Shown here in pieces: positions 10,431 to 25,200 of a stretch of 64,000 bases of DNA; position 1 is the first letter of the stretch; each line of letters begins with the position of its first letter. The stretch lies in the NCBI GenBank assembly GCA_040954595.2, contig CM082577.2, forward strand, positions 8,928,001 through 8,992,000, read 5' to 3'. A program made the translations under genes and the position numbers. The notes below the pieces were generated by a model. The model searched no databases. It was not told where the DNA came from and saw only the letters and a list, made by a program, of their open reading frames with translations. The DNA comes from Balanoglossus misakiensis (lineage: Eukaryota; Hemichordata).

Positions 10431-13352
10431 TGCGACCTCAACACTTCTGTTGACCCTACGAATGATAAAGGGTATGTAAAATTTAGTACGAGTTTTTTTT
10501 AGAACGCAGGGACGGTGTATTAAAATTTCCAGTCAAAGTACCAACTCCCCCCGGTCGCCTCGGACCACATCGGATGTTTTGGACTACGTATTCTTGGCCG
10601 ACAACTCTCCCATGTATTAAGTTGACGGGCCCGGATCCGAGTACCGTGGTCATTGGTGACAAAGAAAACTCCCGCAGAACGGAAAGCTTACGCTTTGATG
10701 CGTTCTAGTGAATCGATACAAACTTATTCCAATTAAACCAAAGGCATTTCTATTGTGAAGGTGGCGACCATTACTCTGGGAGTGCTACAGCGTTATAATG
10801 ATGGTTACATTCGCTGTATACTAGTATGTACATTCTTTGTAACGGTAGGCAGTCTAGTTTGGTACGTGGTGTGTATTCCGAATAAGTCTCTGCTCTTTGG
10901 ACAAACAAACGGAAGTAGTTTGACAGCTGATTATCAAATATCAGTCGACTGCAATTGTTTCGTTGTTTGAGTATATGCATATACGGTGGTAATATGTGCA
11001 ATTCATGTGAATGCAAAGTGGCAAATTTGAATGTAACATGTGCAGAGAAGGGCACGGGTTATCTTGTCTGTGTTTGTATACCTTAGCTGCGTCTGTTCGC
11101 CGTGGTATGTCTGGAACATGAACACAAGCTTGAATAGTAAGCCATATTTGATAATGTATCATAGAAAAGTTTCAATTCTTGGATTTTCCTTGTTAAAGCT
11201 CTTCACGTAAAATTTTATTTGGGGCATTTGATTAATTGACCACAACGCCATCGAGCATTTCGAGGCTAAATATAACAAAATATGCGGGACTAGTCATAGT
11301 ATATAGCGAATCCACAAATATTCTGTTATCACCATAATACACCGCGAGTCCAAGAATTATTTGAACACGGAGAAGCAAGGATGGTATTATGCCACGAAAC
11401 GTGTAGCCCTCTGACACCAGTCGCTAGGACGCTTTTGTTTGGTTTTCACACTGTAAAAAGATATGCCAGTCACGCACGAACATGCACATTTACATGTACA
11501 CAACAAAAACACACCCCACACATGGTAGATGTACTGTCTATGCACATACTTAGGTACGCGCACATCTGTAATAACCGCAAGGTGATAGTTATCTCAGCAA
11601 TTACCCGCACCAATGCGCACAATTATACGAAGACGCACACTCGTTGGTTGTATGCAAGCATATGGTCATGGCACTCCAGGGGATTACACGCATAAGAATC
11701 AACGCACATTTTCTCCCCTAAGTGAGTATGGAAAGATCGTATTTCCCCTTCTGCCATTGTTATAGCTAAAGCTGAGATAATAGGAACAAAATACGAAAAG
11801 TGAAGATAATCCTACGATGAAATTATTGTATAGGTGGACCCCTGGCAGCTGACGCTGTACCAGCAAAACTTCAGCGTTGACTCGGCCCGGCCTCCTGTCT
11901 TTGTTCAGCGTTACAATTGTGAGACTTTTTATCCGTATTATGTGACCATATGCTCACATATATGAGGGTTTATTTATCGGCAATACAAAACCTAGCTTTC
12001 AAATGTTTTATTATGACTTCAACACGCACCGTGCCGGCCAAAAATAAGACCAAAAAGAACCGCACACGACCGAAAACAAAGTAATAAAGTTAAAAAACTG
12101 CTCAATGTATAAATAATGTGAAAGCCCCGCAAAACTCATTGTTCGTTTCACATACAGTGCAGAACCGGGCAACAAGAAGGCAAGCAAGCAAACTAACATA
12201 AAAACAGACAGACAGATAACCCCCTATAATAAAATGCATTGCAACACCACGGTTTAAAGTGATACATCTTAATCTAATGTCGAAGATTCACTGATGATCC
12301 CTACCAACGACCGAGATCTCCGGAAATTATTCGGAGCGTTTAACAGACTATCCTTTCAGAGGGAAACACGAATGTGTACCAGACAGACAAACAGCCAGAT
12401 AGACAAAATGCATACATTTATACGCAGACACGGCTCTGCACGGGCTTATATACGCAAATTCACCATCCTGATATTTACGAAGCTGGAGGGTGGATTGTTG
12501 CACCGGAGATAACACCATATTTCACGCAACTGTACTTCACTGACGTGAAAATAGCAACATCATATTTAATTCCCGGTGTAGCATTGATTAGCGGAGACAC
12601 AGGAAACAACCTCCCGGCCTGTATAATTTTCGGGGAGATGAATATATTTCTAAATGGACACGTGTAAATATTTGGCGCAATTTGTGAAACACACATACAT
12701 GAAATACAACATGGCTCATCAAAAATTGATTAGATACGCGTCCGGCCGGGTGTCTCTCAGACGATGCGTTACCATGCCAATCAGTAAGGCGGGTGGCTGT
12801 CAGTAATGTGATTATGATTATGTTTCTGTATACTGTTGTTTTAAAAACTGTCAGATATTCCATTAGGCTCTGTTTATATATGTACTATACTAGAAGATGT
12901 GATAGCGAAGAGGGTGTCATCCCCTTTCCAGTTGGAATTATGATACATTTTTCATCCCGGTAGCGTCGAATTGCATGGGAATTAAAACAAATGTCAAAAT
13001 TTATGCTGTCGTTATTTGTTCACGTTAGATGGCTAGTCTGGGTTGAGAAGTGTACACCTTTTTATTTTTATTTATGAAGGTGTTGTTTTGTTGTTTACGA
13101 ATGGCCGTTGGGGGCGACAACACACTACAAAGAGCAACAAAACTCGTCCCCTTTCCCAAATAAATGCCTTTGTTGGAATTTGGTTTTACTATTTTGGAAA
13201 AGTTCGTCAGTTGGAACTGCGATTACTTCCTGGAATAAAGTTCTTTACTTGGTTTTTCATTTTCTAGTTGCATTCGCATTTCAATTCGAGGTATTCTGTT
13301 TGTGGGGAGAGTCGCTGGCGTAGAGTTGAAAACAACAGCGGTGTTTACTCTT

Positions 13353-13367
13353 CACTAGGTGGCGCTC
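13353..13367 (+). promoter_or_regulatory. CTCF-like motif
   Basis: CACTAGGTGGCGCTC fits the bilaterian CTCF core (CCASYAGRKGGCRSY) except that the first C is T. It lies in unique sequence of the desert, not in one of the recognised repeats. A single motif match can occur by chance. Confidence 0.35.
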
Positions 13368-14963
13368 TTCACCAAACCACCTGTTGCATTTTGCGTATTT
13401 GCACTGGCCGCCGACGACAGCTGAGGTTATCTCACGCTAGACGGTTAACACATCTATTTAATCAAATCAGCATTGCGCTGTGAACAAGACCACCGTTTTT
13501 CAATCAAGAGCAGGAAGCCATAATGTCTGATAATTGACGGACATTTTAACTCAGCCTAGAGGGGAAACGATGCGCGCCGTGCGAAGCGGCGCCAAATTGC
13601 GCGTGAACGTGTGAATGATCGCACTTGCGCAGACGCGTCTCGAAGTCACTGAACAATCAACATTTTATCGTCGCGTCTCACCGCAGATATGCGGGCCATC
13701 CCTTATCTTGTCCGCTACACAAACTATTGTGCTTATAATCAACACTCGCTTTGTGTATAATGAACTTGTAAACGGGAGATAGGGAGATACACCAGGCGAT
13801 CTAACGTTTACCAGCTAAGTTACATAATGCAAGAAGTGGAGCGAGTGTTTGCCCAGCAAGATGAGCGCTTCTTTCGCTTGTTCAGTTGCGCTGCGATAAC
13901 ACCGAACACATGTCCACGCGCTGATATCGCGCCAGTCATTTCCCACCAGCACTAACACGCACTCCGGGATATTTTAAACAAGGCGAGTAATTACTTAGCA
14001 TTGTTGGGTGGGTCACATTTTGCCCCTGGTCGCCGCATTAAAAATTGTTAGCGATCGATACTCAGGGAATATGAATGATTACTAGAAATTTGATGAAACT
14101 TCTATAAACACGCTACATTGAGTTGTAGCTAACCGTTATGATGAGTCCCATCTTGATACAGATCCAGTGCGTACCCATGCAAAAACGGTCCCAGAACCGA
14201 ACCGAGCAAAAACATGAGTGATGGCCGTTCAGTTGACGGTACCAGTAAGTTTCTCTGCAGAATGTACGGTGTTGGAACAAAAAAAACTTGAGTGATCAAG
14301 GAACGCGGCAACCGTGGAATTTTAATTACTGGGTCGTTCGTCGTAATTCTGTACTGTCAGATAAAGTATCGAATATATTTGCCCCGTTTTAACGTCGCTT
14401 ATCGGTCGCCACCAGGCACGAACCAACGCAGGGCTCACAATAAAGTGTCTAACGTGAAAACACTGCAGCCACCCACGTCCATGCAATAAAAATTGTCGCG
14501 TATTATACACAAGCTGCCAAAGATCAACTGGAATTCATAATTTTTTTAAAGATAATACTTATTTTGTGTTGACGAAGAAGGATTTCGGGAGAAGAGTTGA
14601 ATGAACACTTGACGGAGTGGAACCATTTCTAACATATTACATGCATGCCCGCCTATCAGTCACGTGTAGATCAACACGAAGCTGTCTAACCGACTTGCAA
14701 TCATACGGCCATAAAGACGACAGATCAAGAAAACAGGAATTGATCAAATCTTTCTTCAAATGATAAACTTGAGGGTACACCGTTTAAAAAAATATTTACA
14801 ACCTTGCATTATCGACTTACGTGTACGGGACGCATTGCAGTATTTGGTCGTCTCGTCAGCGTTCGGAAGTCCAATATCGCGATGTCGCATTTAACATTCG
14901 CATCATAACTCGCTACAGACCCCTAATTATTTTACTGGACGTCTCTCGGCTTAAACCGGCTTT

Positions 14964-14986
14964 ATGCAAATCACCTCATTAATGAG
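14964..14986 (+). promoter_or_regulatory. Octamer plus palindromic homeodomain site
   Basis: A perfect POU octamer ATGCAAAT (14964-14971) is followed three bases later by the perfect 12-bp palindrome CTCATTAATGAG (14975-14986). The palindrome contains two overlapping ATTA cores, the layout of a paired-class homeodomain dimer site. It could be a developmental enhancer core; function is inferred from motif density only. Confidence 0.35.
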
Positions 14987-15316
14987 ATACGCGGATGAAT
15001 ATGACGTGTCGGAAAACACCAAAAATCCTAATGTGAAAGTAATAGCATGATTAAAGACATGTTAATGGTTTTGGTCGAGTAAAAGATGGGGGGAAAACAA
15101 CGAGGAGATTACCGACAATGTTGTTTCATGCACTTTAGCATAGTGACTCGGCCTGATGTAGAATTCCATAAATTCACGTCTGCAAAAGTGTGCATAGTGA
15201 TTTAACAACTGACTGATGTCTATGTCTATGACAAGGGGCATGACTTCATGCCCCGTTTTTCTCTCAGTAACAAAATCAAACTTCGAGCTCCCTTATTTAG
15301 AGCTCTCCCATCCCAT

Positions 15317-15366
15317 CCAGACAGACAGACATACAGACAGACAGACGTGGTCGACAGAGACAGACA
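15317..15366. repeat. CAGA microsatellite
   Basis: Imperfect CAGA/GACA tetranucleotide repeats end next to GGCGCATGCGCCC at about 15367-15379, which is an NRF1-type palindrome. Confidence 0.8.
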
Positions 15367-18300
15367 GGCGCATGCGCCCAGGCACACACACTACCCGATA
15401 TCCATTTCCAAGTATATATACAACGACAATTTAAACTTTTCAACAAAATAACAGTTCGTATTAATTGTGTCACAAGGAAACTTGACCAATGTCAACCGAA
15501 AAACTTTGGCGACAAGGTGATTTACAGCGGTCTATAGAAATTACTATGAAGGTTAAAAAGATAAAGCAACATTTCTGGTCCCATTTGTGTGAGTGCCTCC
15601 ATAACAACGGCTGAGCACGATCAACACGGAGCGGGATAATTTGTAGTCTGCTAATGTTGCATTATCTGTCTTACATCTATTGGTTGGCATAGTGTCAAAA
15701 GTCTACGTTTTATCCGTCTTTTTTGTGGGTCACATGAATGATTTACCGTTATTCCATCGAAAAAAATTATCCGGGAATAGCAAATAATGAATTCTGGCCG
15801 TTTTCAACTGAATTTGGGATGTTGTCCCATAAGTACACCGCGAACCATTTCTAACTGTTTTGCAAAGGGGCGCTGGGTAGTCTCATAAGATACGGCCAAA
15901 GGGCGCGAACTGACGATAATTCAGAAACGGTGCGCTGTACGTTATCACGGGTGTAAATATACATTTTAGAAGATAAATAGCAAATATCTGAATGGGTGAG
16001 CAGTTGGCGGAAGTGGACCCAAACACAGATCATCGAAAATAGAAGTCGCAGAGGAAGCTTTTAAATGTCAGAATTGAAGTCGAATGAATACATATAGAAC
16101 GAAAGAAGTAGATATAGCACAGCTGTCGCTCAAAATTTAATTTTTCGCCACATATTTTGTAATGTTTACATCCCGCCGAACACGCCGGACGACTTCTAGC
16201 TAGACGGTCGCCAGGAGCGAGCTACCTACTACCAAAGAACGGAGCTGGTGTCCTGGTCCCAACGCAAAGATTCCGCGGTATTTCTGCCTCGAGTCCTCTA
16301 GTTATGAATGACACAGTGAAGGGTGTGCGTGTTTGTAAGCCCTCAAATTGTTGTAGATTGGACGGGACACCTGTACATTTCGTACGATAAGACCGACGGG
16401 TACAAACCTCAAACTCTACAAAACGTTATCTCCCATGATGCATTCTATGTACACCGTTATTCATTTTGTGATGTCCGACGGTAGCCACAGAATATTGGTA
16501 AATTGTACGTGTTCAATGGCAAGAATCCGAAAGCCAAGCTAGCTGATTAAATAAACATTTTCATGGCGTGGCCGAGTGTTGATAATTAAAAAAAACTTTG
16601 AGGGGATACGTATAGTTAGTTCATCTTCATGCATGATATCTTTCGCACAACATGGCGGCCATATTGGATCCAAGCGCTACCGTATCGTACTGCCGTCATC
16701 AAGCAAAGTCCATGTTTGAACCAATATTCATTTGACTGAAGGGCAGACAATGCGTTCCACGTTTCATGCTCTACTAATCCTCCACAGAATTTGCGGATTT
16801 CGGTGGAGATTTTTAAATACTCTTAGAGATTTCGACAGAGAACAATCTCACTACCAATGAAGAGAACTGTAGCCTAGTGTATCAACTGATTGTCCAGAAT
16901 ACAGATATACGTGTACTTCTATATACCTTCTTATGGCGAAATCTCATTCGAGATCTACCACCACGGAAGTTCCATCAAATTTGTCCGATAATGTTTTACC
17001 GTTTGCAATTTGCAACTGACAACATCCGAAGTTGAACAAGTACAGACCGACCAGAGAAAATAGAATCAGGTTAAACTTTTTGTTGCTACAAAAACAGAGG
17101 AACCAATGATTGGTAAATGGGTCTCGAGTTATTGAACATTATGCACAGTATACCACGAATCGCTTCCTCGGTAGATCTTTGATTTCGAACAGATTTATTC
17201 GTGCCTACCAGCGACATCATGGTGAAATGCGCGACCTTTCGGAATCATTAAAGTCGGAAAACTGACCCTTTATCAAACGCAAGTCAAAATAATAATCGTA
17301 CCAGAAAAAGGTACCAAAAACCTTCAACGGAGAGGGCACCGCACAAGACCTTACCTGGAAACATGCATGTACACGTCCCTGTGAGGTGAGGTTGACTGAA
17401 TGAGTACGGAGTGACCGGACACATACACCGGAGATCAGGCCCGGTGTTGCCGTGGACCAAGCAAGCTGCTTCGCGCAAACAAATTAGAGGTACTCGTGTT
17501 CTTCACCTTCTTAAAAAACATCTCGAGAGTCTTAACACCTTCCTCCTTGACAGGGATCCAAATATGCCTCGAGATTTAACGCACATAATTGACAGGCTGA
17601 GAAAATTTGCTATGCGGCTAATTTGGTGTCAGAGGCTAATCCGGTCGTTTGACACCCCATACCGTATATAGTCTGGTGGTAGCACCAAACACGTGATTCT
17701 ATCAAGCGGGCAACTTCAAGCTGGGGTGGATTGAACCCCTGGGGAAGAGCTCGTCAGGAAAAAAATGAAAGTCGCCTAAAATATTCTCAATGTTGCCGCT
17801 ATACTCAGAAAGATCACGAGAAAGCCAAGTTTCAAGAATTTGAAAACCCTAAGTCATATACATGTTCAACGCATACCAAACGCTTCTTTGAGAATAGACA
17901 TTTACGGTCTCGGGTACATTAACCTCAAATGCGCAAAGACTGAAATAAGTGAAAACTTATTATTATTGCACCATTTACAGATTCTTTGCTAACGCTCAAA
18001 GCAGGCGAACCATAACTATTGTGATACAATCATCAACTGGCAAAATATTTTCCTAAGGTAGCTTGGCAGGCGTGTTTTTCTCCTCGAGAATCTTCTAAAA
18101 ATCGTCGGTTGGACCACATCACCTTTAAACTGTGCTCACCTGAATATAAATGCGTGTACGTGTGTACTTACTTGATAAATCGCTGGAGTTGTGGGTAGTT
18201 GTACTTGAAAATTGTGACGAATATTGGCGCGGGAAAATAGTGGAGACGACTCTCCTTCTGTCGACGCCGAGGGAAAGCGAAAGTCAACTGTTCAGAACCA

Positions 18301-19204
18301 GACAGGGAACCGGGATACAATGTAGTAAACTGTCGACAGTGGAACAGAGCAGATGCCTAGACAATCTCTTACTGGGGGAATCCAGTCGATTGAATTTACC
18401 GACAAACATTTAATACATAACAAAAATAAACCACTTTTTCTTTCAGATTGGCGGTCTGACGTGAGCCGGGGAGAGTGGCTAAATATTTGCCCGTAATGGG
18501 TCTTTGCCTGTACATGTTTTTACGCTTGCTCAATATATTGATTTCAAACGAAGCTTATGGCTAATCCCTCTCACAAGTTCTTCGCTAATATCAACAAATT
18601 TGAAAGCCTTGACCAGCCATGCGCGTTAAACCTTGTCAACAAAGCATGGTGAATCTGCAGTGGGTTTTTGTGGACTGCAGACTTATTTCTTTGATAGAAG
18701 TCGGCTCTTCAAATGTCGATGATCTTCTTCTTCTATAAGCTATTTTTCTTTCAGAAGTGACGCAGTATAAACTTTGAGGCCTGGTTCTACCGTTTCCGTG
18801 TCATGCATCCGTCGGTCATACAGGCGGCATTTAAACAATGAGAAGGCACTCTGTAGCTGACTGGCACGGCAATACAGATGCTAGGGAGAACGTATTAATT
18901 TGTTGACACACATAGGAACCTGAGAGACATGGTGAAGTAAACTGAACATCTTTGATACAGACAACGAGCCAAATTTTCGCGTAGCTTCAAATCTCCGCGT
19001 TTTCACTAAAAATTCGTTCTTTTTCACTTCGATTAACTATACGTCCCATCTACTGCCTGATAAAACGTGGCTAGTCAGCTATCACGTAATTGAACTGAGG
19101 ACAAATAAACATTTCCATGATTGTGAAAGTCGAAATAAATCTTACGTATTCAAGTAAACACTTATCCCAACGCTTATCCGTTTTCTGGGATCTGTAATGC
19201 ATTA

Positions 19205-19218
19205 GTTACCACGGCAAC
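19205..19218 (+). promoter_or_regulatory. RFX X-box-like palindrome
   Basis: GTTACCACGGCAAC has two inverted half-sites (GTTACC and GGCAAC) separated by two bases, matching the RFX X-box pattern. No ciliary or other gene is visible within 9 kb, so it could be a distal element or chance. Confidence 0.35.
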
Positions 19219-22200
19219 ATAGCCATAAGTTATCTAATCTTCAAACTAACCAAAGTGATCCTGTGTTACACGCTATTACGAACAATGTGGAATTTGGTTA
19301 CCATGACTGCCGAATGATGTTTTTAATCCATTCCCCGGAGTAGGTTTTAAATGACTTTTCGTTTACAGAGTGTGAACGGAAGACCCGGCATAAATATATG
19401 TTTTAGAGTGCATATTGAGTGTTGAGAACTATATTTGAGGACTAACAGTAGCCTCGTTATCACCGGACTCTTTCCTGTCTCGTTTAGCTTGCCCGAGAAA
19501 CGACGGCCCTCTTTCAGTTCCCGCCTAGATTTGGTCGTCAGAAATAGGTGACGCTTCCACTGTTAGAAATATGAACATTTTCCCACCCCCTCTCTATCAA
19601 ACACTTTGCAACCTCACTTTCTTATCGGTTTTTAATACGGATCCGTTGTTTGTCCGGTTCAATTCAATTGCCGCAAACACAAATGGTTTCATTGTACCAA
19701 GACTATCGTCTAATACTTGGCTTAATATGGAGTACTCCTTGTCAGTGAGATCATAGACAGTAGAGGGGGGGGGAGATTAAAATAAGCAAAGAAATTACAT
19801 GTAATCCCGCGGCAGTGCGCTCTCTCCCTCCCCCTCTCTCCCTCCAATGTTCTCCCTTCCTCCTGTCCTTGAGGTACAGTGTGTGGAATTGGCCAAATGT
19901 CGAAAATCTACCAAATGTTGCAACCGACGAAACGTGTAAAGAGATAATAGATGTTCCAGTTAAAATTTCAAGTGGCTAACATTGAGAAGTGTTCGGTAAC
20001 TTCGCCATGCTCGACAACTTTGGCGCGCCAACAAGTGTGATGGTCATATAATCGCCCCGTAACACAATTATCGTCAGATATACAAAGAGATTAACCTTTT
20101 TCAAACGCCCCCGTCCAAATCGTTTTCATCTTCAGAAGCTTTTACGCGTTTTTCATTTCCACTTGTGTAAAATATAAAGGCTCAATGATGTACCCTCCCC
20201 CTTCCTCCCCTTTCTTCTCTATGTTTGTCCGTCTTACTTCTAATGCTAAATACACTTATCATATCGCCACGAAAACAAGTTTTTATACTGTTAATTATGT
20301 GAAATACGTGCATATCAATTGGTATGGTGCCTAACCATAATGGAGAGGATTTTCAATGACCAAATTGATATCCGTCTTCAAATGGAGATCTCATTTCACC
20401 TTTCAAATGTGCGCAATAGGTTTTCATTGCTGCAATATATTTCGACCACTTTTCCTATGGCACAATGAAATATCGCTTAAACTTGCTCGGGAGAACATTT
20501 CATGACATTACGTTCGCGGGCGCGAAAGACAAATGTCTGCTTTTAATTTGCTGGACCGTGTCGTTGTCCACTGACCAGCACCTCATTGAGTAGTACGCTG
20601 ACAACAATAAATTGCATGTTTATTTCTCCTCAAGACTTTGACCTTGACTGTCGATCAAACACGATTAAAGTGGCTGAAAAGTTGTTAAAAACACATCTCG
20701 AACTTTTTAATGACATGGGTAAACTTGAACCGAAGCCTTAACACGCATGTCCAAACAAGTTATGTTGCTTGGATAATCACGCCCAGTAACAGTTGACTCT
20801 TCGCGGAATATCAACAGCTTTTTGCAGTGTTGTCTTTTCTGATCAACGTGGAAAACTTTTTTCAAGTCACTTGTTTCAGTGGCACAACGGTCTTGGTGCA
20901 TGCATATGAAAGCATCACTCATAGGTCGAACGTCAACACGTCGATCGTTTGAACGTACCTATGTGGGAGGGCGCAATAACATTCAAATCAGAGACTGTGT
21001 GGTTATTTCGCTTCAAATTTGTCTAAAAAATACCAACAAATGCCTAGTACATGTATATAATTAATACGATATGGAAAGAATGGGATTTAAAGGTCACATT
21101 GATTTTAGAGATCAATAGGACTAATTGACACACAGAGCGAAAGTACTGAAAAGTTGCGAGTTACTCTTTTCTTGTAACATACTTTAACCATCCGTGTGCT
21201 ATCCAAACCATTCTCTCCACAATCTCACAACCGGACAAATAATCATGGCTGCCGTGATGAATACAGCGAGAGTAAGGTAGACGAATATAGGTTCTGCTAA
21301 TGCCGCACTGCGCTGAAGTTCCAGCACAGTGGCAAAGGTCTTTCACGGGATATTTTGACCTGTTGAAGATTATTACCGATTCCCAACAAGGTTCCCTCGT
21401 TGACCCCGAATAATGAATCATGGCCGAACACCCTCAGCTTAAAAAGCTTGTTGTTTACACACACGACGTGATTTATCCTCTGCTCGGCCGTTGGAGGCCA
21501 CTTAGACGTACCTGGTCCGAACCACGCCATCTCCAAAAAAAGACTCGTTAAAACTCGTTTCTGAATTTATGATTTGCGAGGATTGATAACACCGGAGCCG
21601 ATTTCTCCCTCAAAAGGTGTCAGTCTTGACATGAACTGGTTCTGCTATTAGAGATAATGGTGTTGTTACTAGATAAAAATTGGATATCTATTAATATAAA
21701 TGTCAAATTTTGTTTCGATATTGCTACTGCTTTTTGCATGTGAATGCGCAAGCTACGTATAGCTACGTCCCAGTGGATTCCTAATGCCTGTAAAATTGAC
21801 GTCAAAATTGTTTGTGTTTGTTTTTGTCTTTTTTGTTAGGGGTAAGGGTACATTGAAATCGTATTCAAGCGTAAAATATCCAAACCAGTCATCATAAAAG
21901 TCACAGACCCTACATTGAATTAATGATGACAATATGACATGTCACTTCTCGATCTCTCATGTTCACGCATCGTCGCCCTAACCGACACCAAAGCAAGAAC
22001 TTCTGTCAACAACTACTAAGTCTCACAAGCGTGGACAAGCACAGGCTTCTATTTCCACGATGATTTTACCACTGCAGTTCCTCGAGTGAGAGACAATCTA
22101 TCTGGAGTATATATGGTCCAAAAACCAGGCCCGCTGCACGGCCTATATGGTTCTACACATTCCGGATATTCACGAGCTATGATTATCATTTTCTATGAAA

Positions 22201-25200
22201 AGCCACAATGTACTCATCAGTACGCATGTCCCCTTCTCCCACATAATTCTAGACTGTTCCACGTAACGGACAAAGTGGCTGTTTGCGCAGCTGCAAAAAC
22301 AATTCTATGACGTATTTCTTGCTTTCAAAAATTACATGCAAAAAAATCCATCTTACAGCTGCTGACAAATTACGCCGTTGTTGTTCTGTCATTAACTTGG
22401 AAAGGGTTGACATTTTTTCGCAAAGTGGGGGGGGGGGGTAACTTGGTAAGCTTCTCACGACAAAAAAATAGTCTATACTGTGTTTGACCCGGTAGACGTT
22501 ACATGTATAGGTCCAACTGGATTTCCATTCAACAATTAATTCATGCCTCGTACTTTATCAATGGAACAGGGACCGCGATGGAAAGTAGAGCTACATTCAA
22601 CCCCAACTCGTTCTTGAAAATAACGACCGGTAGCCATCTGCCGGCTCTTACTCGAACGCTTAAACCATATAAGCCAACAAAGTAACTTCCACGTGAGCTC
22701 CAGATAACGCACATTTTATTTCCAGCCTGTTTTACTGTTCTATACCAATTTCAGGGGTTCTTATAATGTCTCAAACGCCCTCTTGTGCGGGAACAGTACT
22801 GTTCACTGGACAAAGTGAAAATGAACTTTTCAAAAACAATATCCCCGACACAATCGCATCATTCTGTAGTTCTCTCATTTTAGTACAAAGAGGGGCCACG
22901 GGGGATTTGGCGAATTCCCCCGTGGACCGGACACACCCCGTCCGTGCCCACACCAATCCCCCAGCGGCGCTACTTCTCTCCGCTGCGGCCATGAGAATGT
23001 CAAACTCCGTGCGGAGGCGTGACCGATCGATTCTCTCGAGTCGGCATAACGTTGCTGCTAAGTTAAACCGCCAGATTAAACTATTTCAGCACGGGAGCTT
23101 GACAGGAGAAGTTTTTAATTATCTCCACGCTCTCATAGCAGTCTGTATATTTCAGAAGTTAACAGCTCGTTCCCTGCAGGCGAATAGTAACGTTTCGACG
23201 CATCATACGCCACTTGTGTCACACATTAAATTCTCGTTTAGACGGCAGCAATTGGCCATGGGTTGTCTTCAACCGAGGCTTGCTTGCATCATTTTAAGAT
23301 TGAATTATTGTAGAAATCAAGCGAAAAGCTACAACTTCTCTTCTGGTGTTCGGTCTGCATTTCTCATCACACGCCGTGCCTGTGCAGTGTAAAAGGGGGC
23401 TCACACATCTTAGGGACACCGGTTGGTGGACGACATTCGACAATTGTTTTGGACGAGTGGTAATAAAATGGATACAGAATATTTTGAAGGATGGGCAGTG
23501 TCCTCGATACGTTTCTGACAATGATGAAATGCTCAACATTCTTGTTTTCACAGAATAGCCATGTTTTTGTATATTTGTTTTTAAACACGTCCTGAAACGT
23601 ACTGATATACCGAGCTTCCGAATGCAGTACCCGGGTGTCGGACCATATAGGGAATGAGATGTCACGTCACGGTGATGATGGCGTAGTTTTTGGTACGTAC
23701 CAAAAATTACGTCATCAAATCGGGGTGTGAGTAGAATCAAACTGAACAAAATTTGACATATTTCAGTAAGCCAACAAAACAAGAAAAAAAACAACTTCCC
23801 GCACGAAATTATGCACGTGAGCGGCGTAACAAGAGCGCGTGCTGACGTTGAAAGTTGCCCTGCCACTGAATTTCGTACGGCTCAATATTCTAGCGTGTAG
23901 CTATGCACCTCCCAACTTGGCGGACCGTGAATGTTATTGATAAAACTCTGTGACTGAACACTTAGCCGTTAAAATCGCAAAAAAATCCGGGGAAAATTAA
24001 TGAGCCGAGGGTGGATTGGGTTATCACAGAGGCGGAGAAGCAGAAGATAAAGTAAGGTCTGAAAAAATGTGCAGCGTTCGTCACAGTCTTCTGAAGTGGG
24101 AAGATGATGGATAACCCGCACGCCACATTTGTCAAATTCTTAAACTCTACCTCTTTTTTGTTTTAAAAAGGCACATTACTAAAACGCAATCTGCAGACGG
24201 TAGACGTTGTGGAACCGATGAGGTTATATCAAAGCTAGTGTAAATTCTGAAAAATTACCAAATTTTAAATGTTTGAACTTATACATGTATCTCATGTGCT
24301 CTTTGCGGTCCTGGCCGGGAATAATGCAGCGGGTCTGTTGTGGGCGTGTTGGTGACGTTGAACCCTTCTCAGATAGCTTAATTCTATATTTGCAATTGAA
24401 CTTTGAATGGTCTTTATGAACGACATTGTATCAACCCCCCCCCCCCCCCATAGGTCCAGAGAAAGAGGTGGCGCGTGTGGTGGTGTTAATGTATGTTTAA
24501 AAAGCGGGTAGTAACTTACAGAAGAAGTGACCGGCTTTCCCCCTTCTCTGATTTCTGGGTTGGTCTGTCTCTTTGATCTACGAGCGGAGCGACTCCTCAC
24601 ACCGGCAACTCGGCGGTATGTCACTGATTCGACCGCTTCGACGTACCTGTTGATATGTCACAAGAGTGAGAACCAAGCGTGGGATTAGCATTGGTATTTC
24701 GCACTGCGATAAAAGCGATAATGGACACCTAGCGGTCTAATCCGCGACAGTTTTGGCGGTGCTCAGAGCGCCCATCGACCGCGTTAACAGATATAACGAG
24801 GGTAATTTGCGCGCGGAATGGTGATCCCCTTTCGGAGCAAACGAGGTGATTTTGAAGATATACCTGCAAATCCCAGCAAAGCCTGGCGCTGCAACTTGAA
24901 GAGACCGCGCCACTCCGAGACCCGACTCTCTAAATTTAACAATGTTATAATTGACTTAAATTGAGGAAACAATAATGCCTTTTATACCCCAACTCTCAAC
25001 AAATAGACTCGAACTAAGGAAATCGTAATTTTCGTAATTACTGGGCTGTCAATACTCAACGGTGGAATAAATCACGAATAATCAAAACCGCTTTTATGTA
25101 AGCTCGCGGTCGCGATTTTATGGCAAGGCATCCGACATAAATCATGGACTTTCAATTCAATTAAAAAAGCACACGGTAATAAAAGTTTTATTTCGTACAA

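Noticed and set aside
12374-12667. 97-codon plus-strand frame in the desert
   Set aside because: No recognisable domain and no splice sites that would extend it into a gene.
17728-17745. tRNA-like B-box (GGATTGAACC on plus)
   Set aside because: One position violates the B-box pattern, and no A-box or cloverleaf could be found at the proper distance.
22766-23392. 208-codon plus-strand frame, the longest in the desert
   Set aside because: No domain, no conserved motif and no homologue that I recognise. One frame of this length is expected by chance in 64 kb with moderate probability, and it overlaps long minus-strand frames in the same low-stop patch.
23294-23866. 190-codon minus-strand frame
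   Set aside because: Its composition looks random (Cys, Phe and His scattered), there is no family match, and it overlaps the plus-strand frame above.
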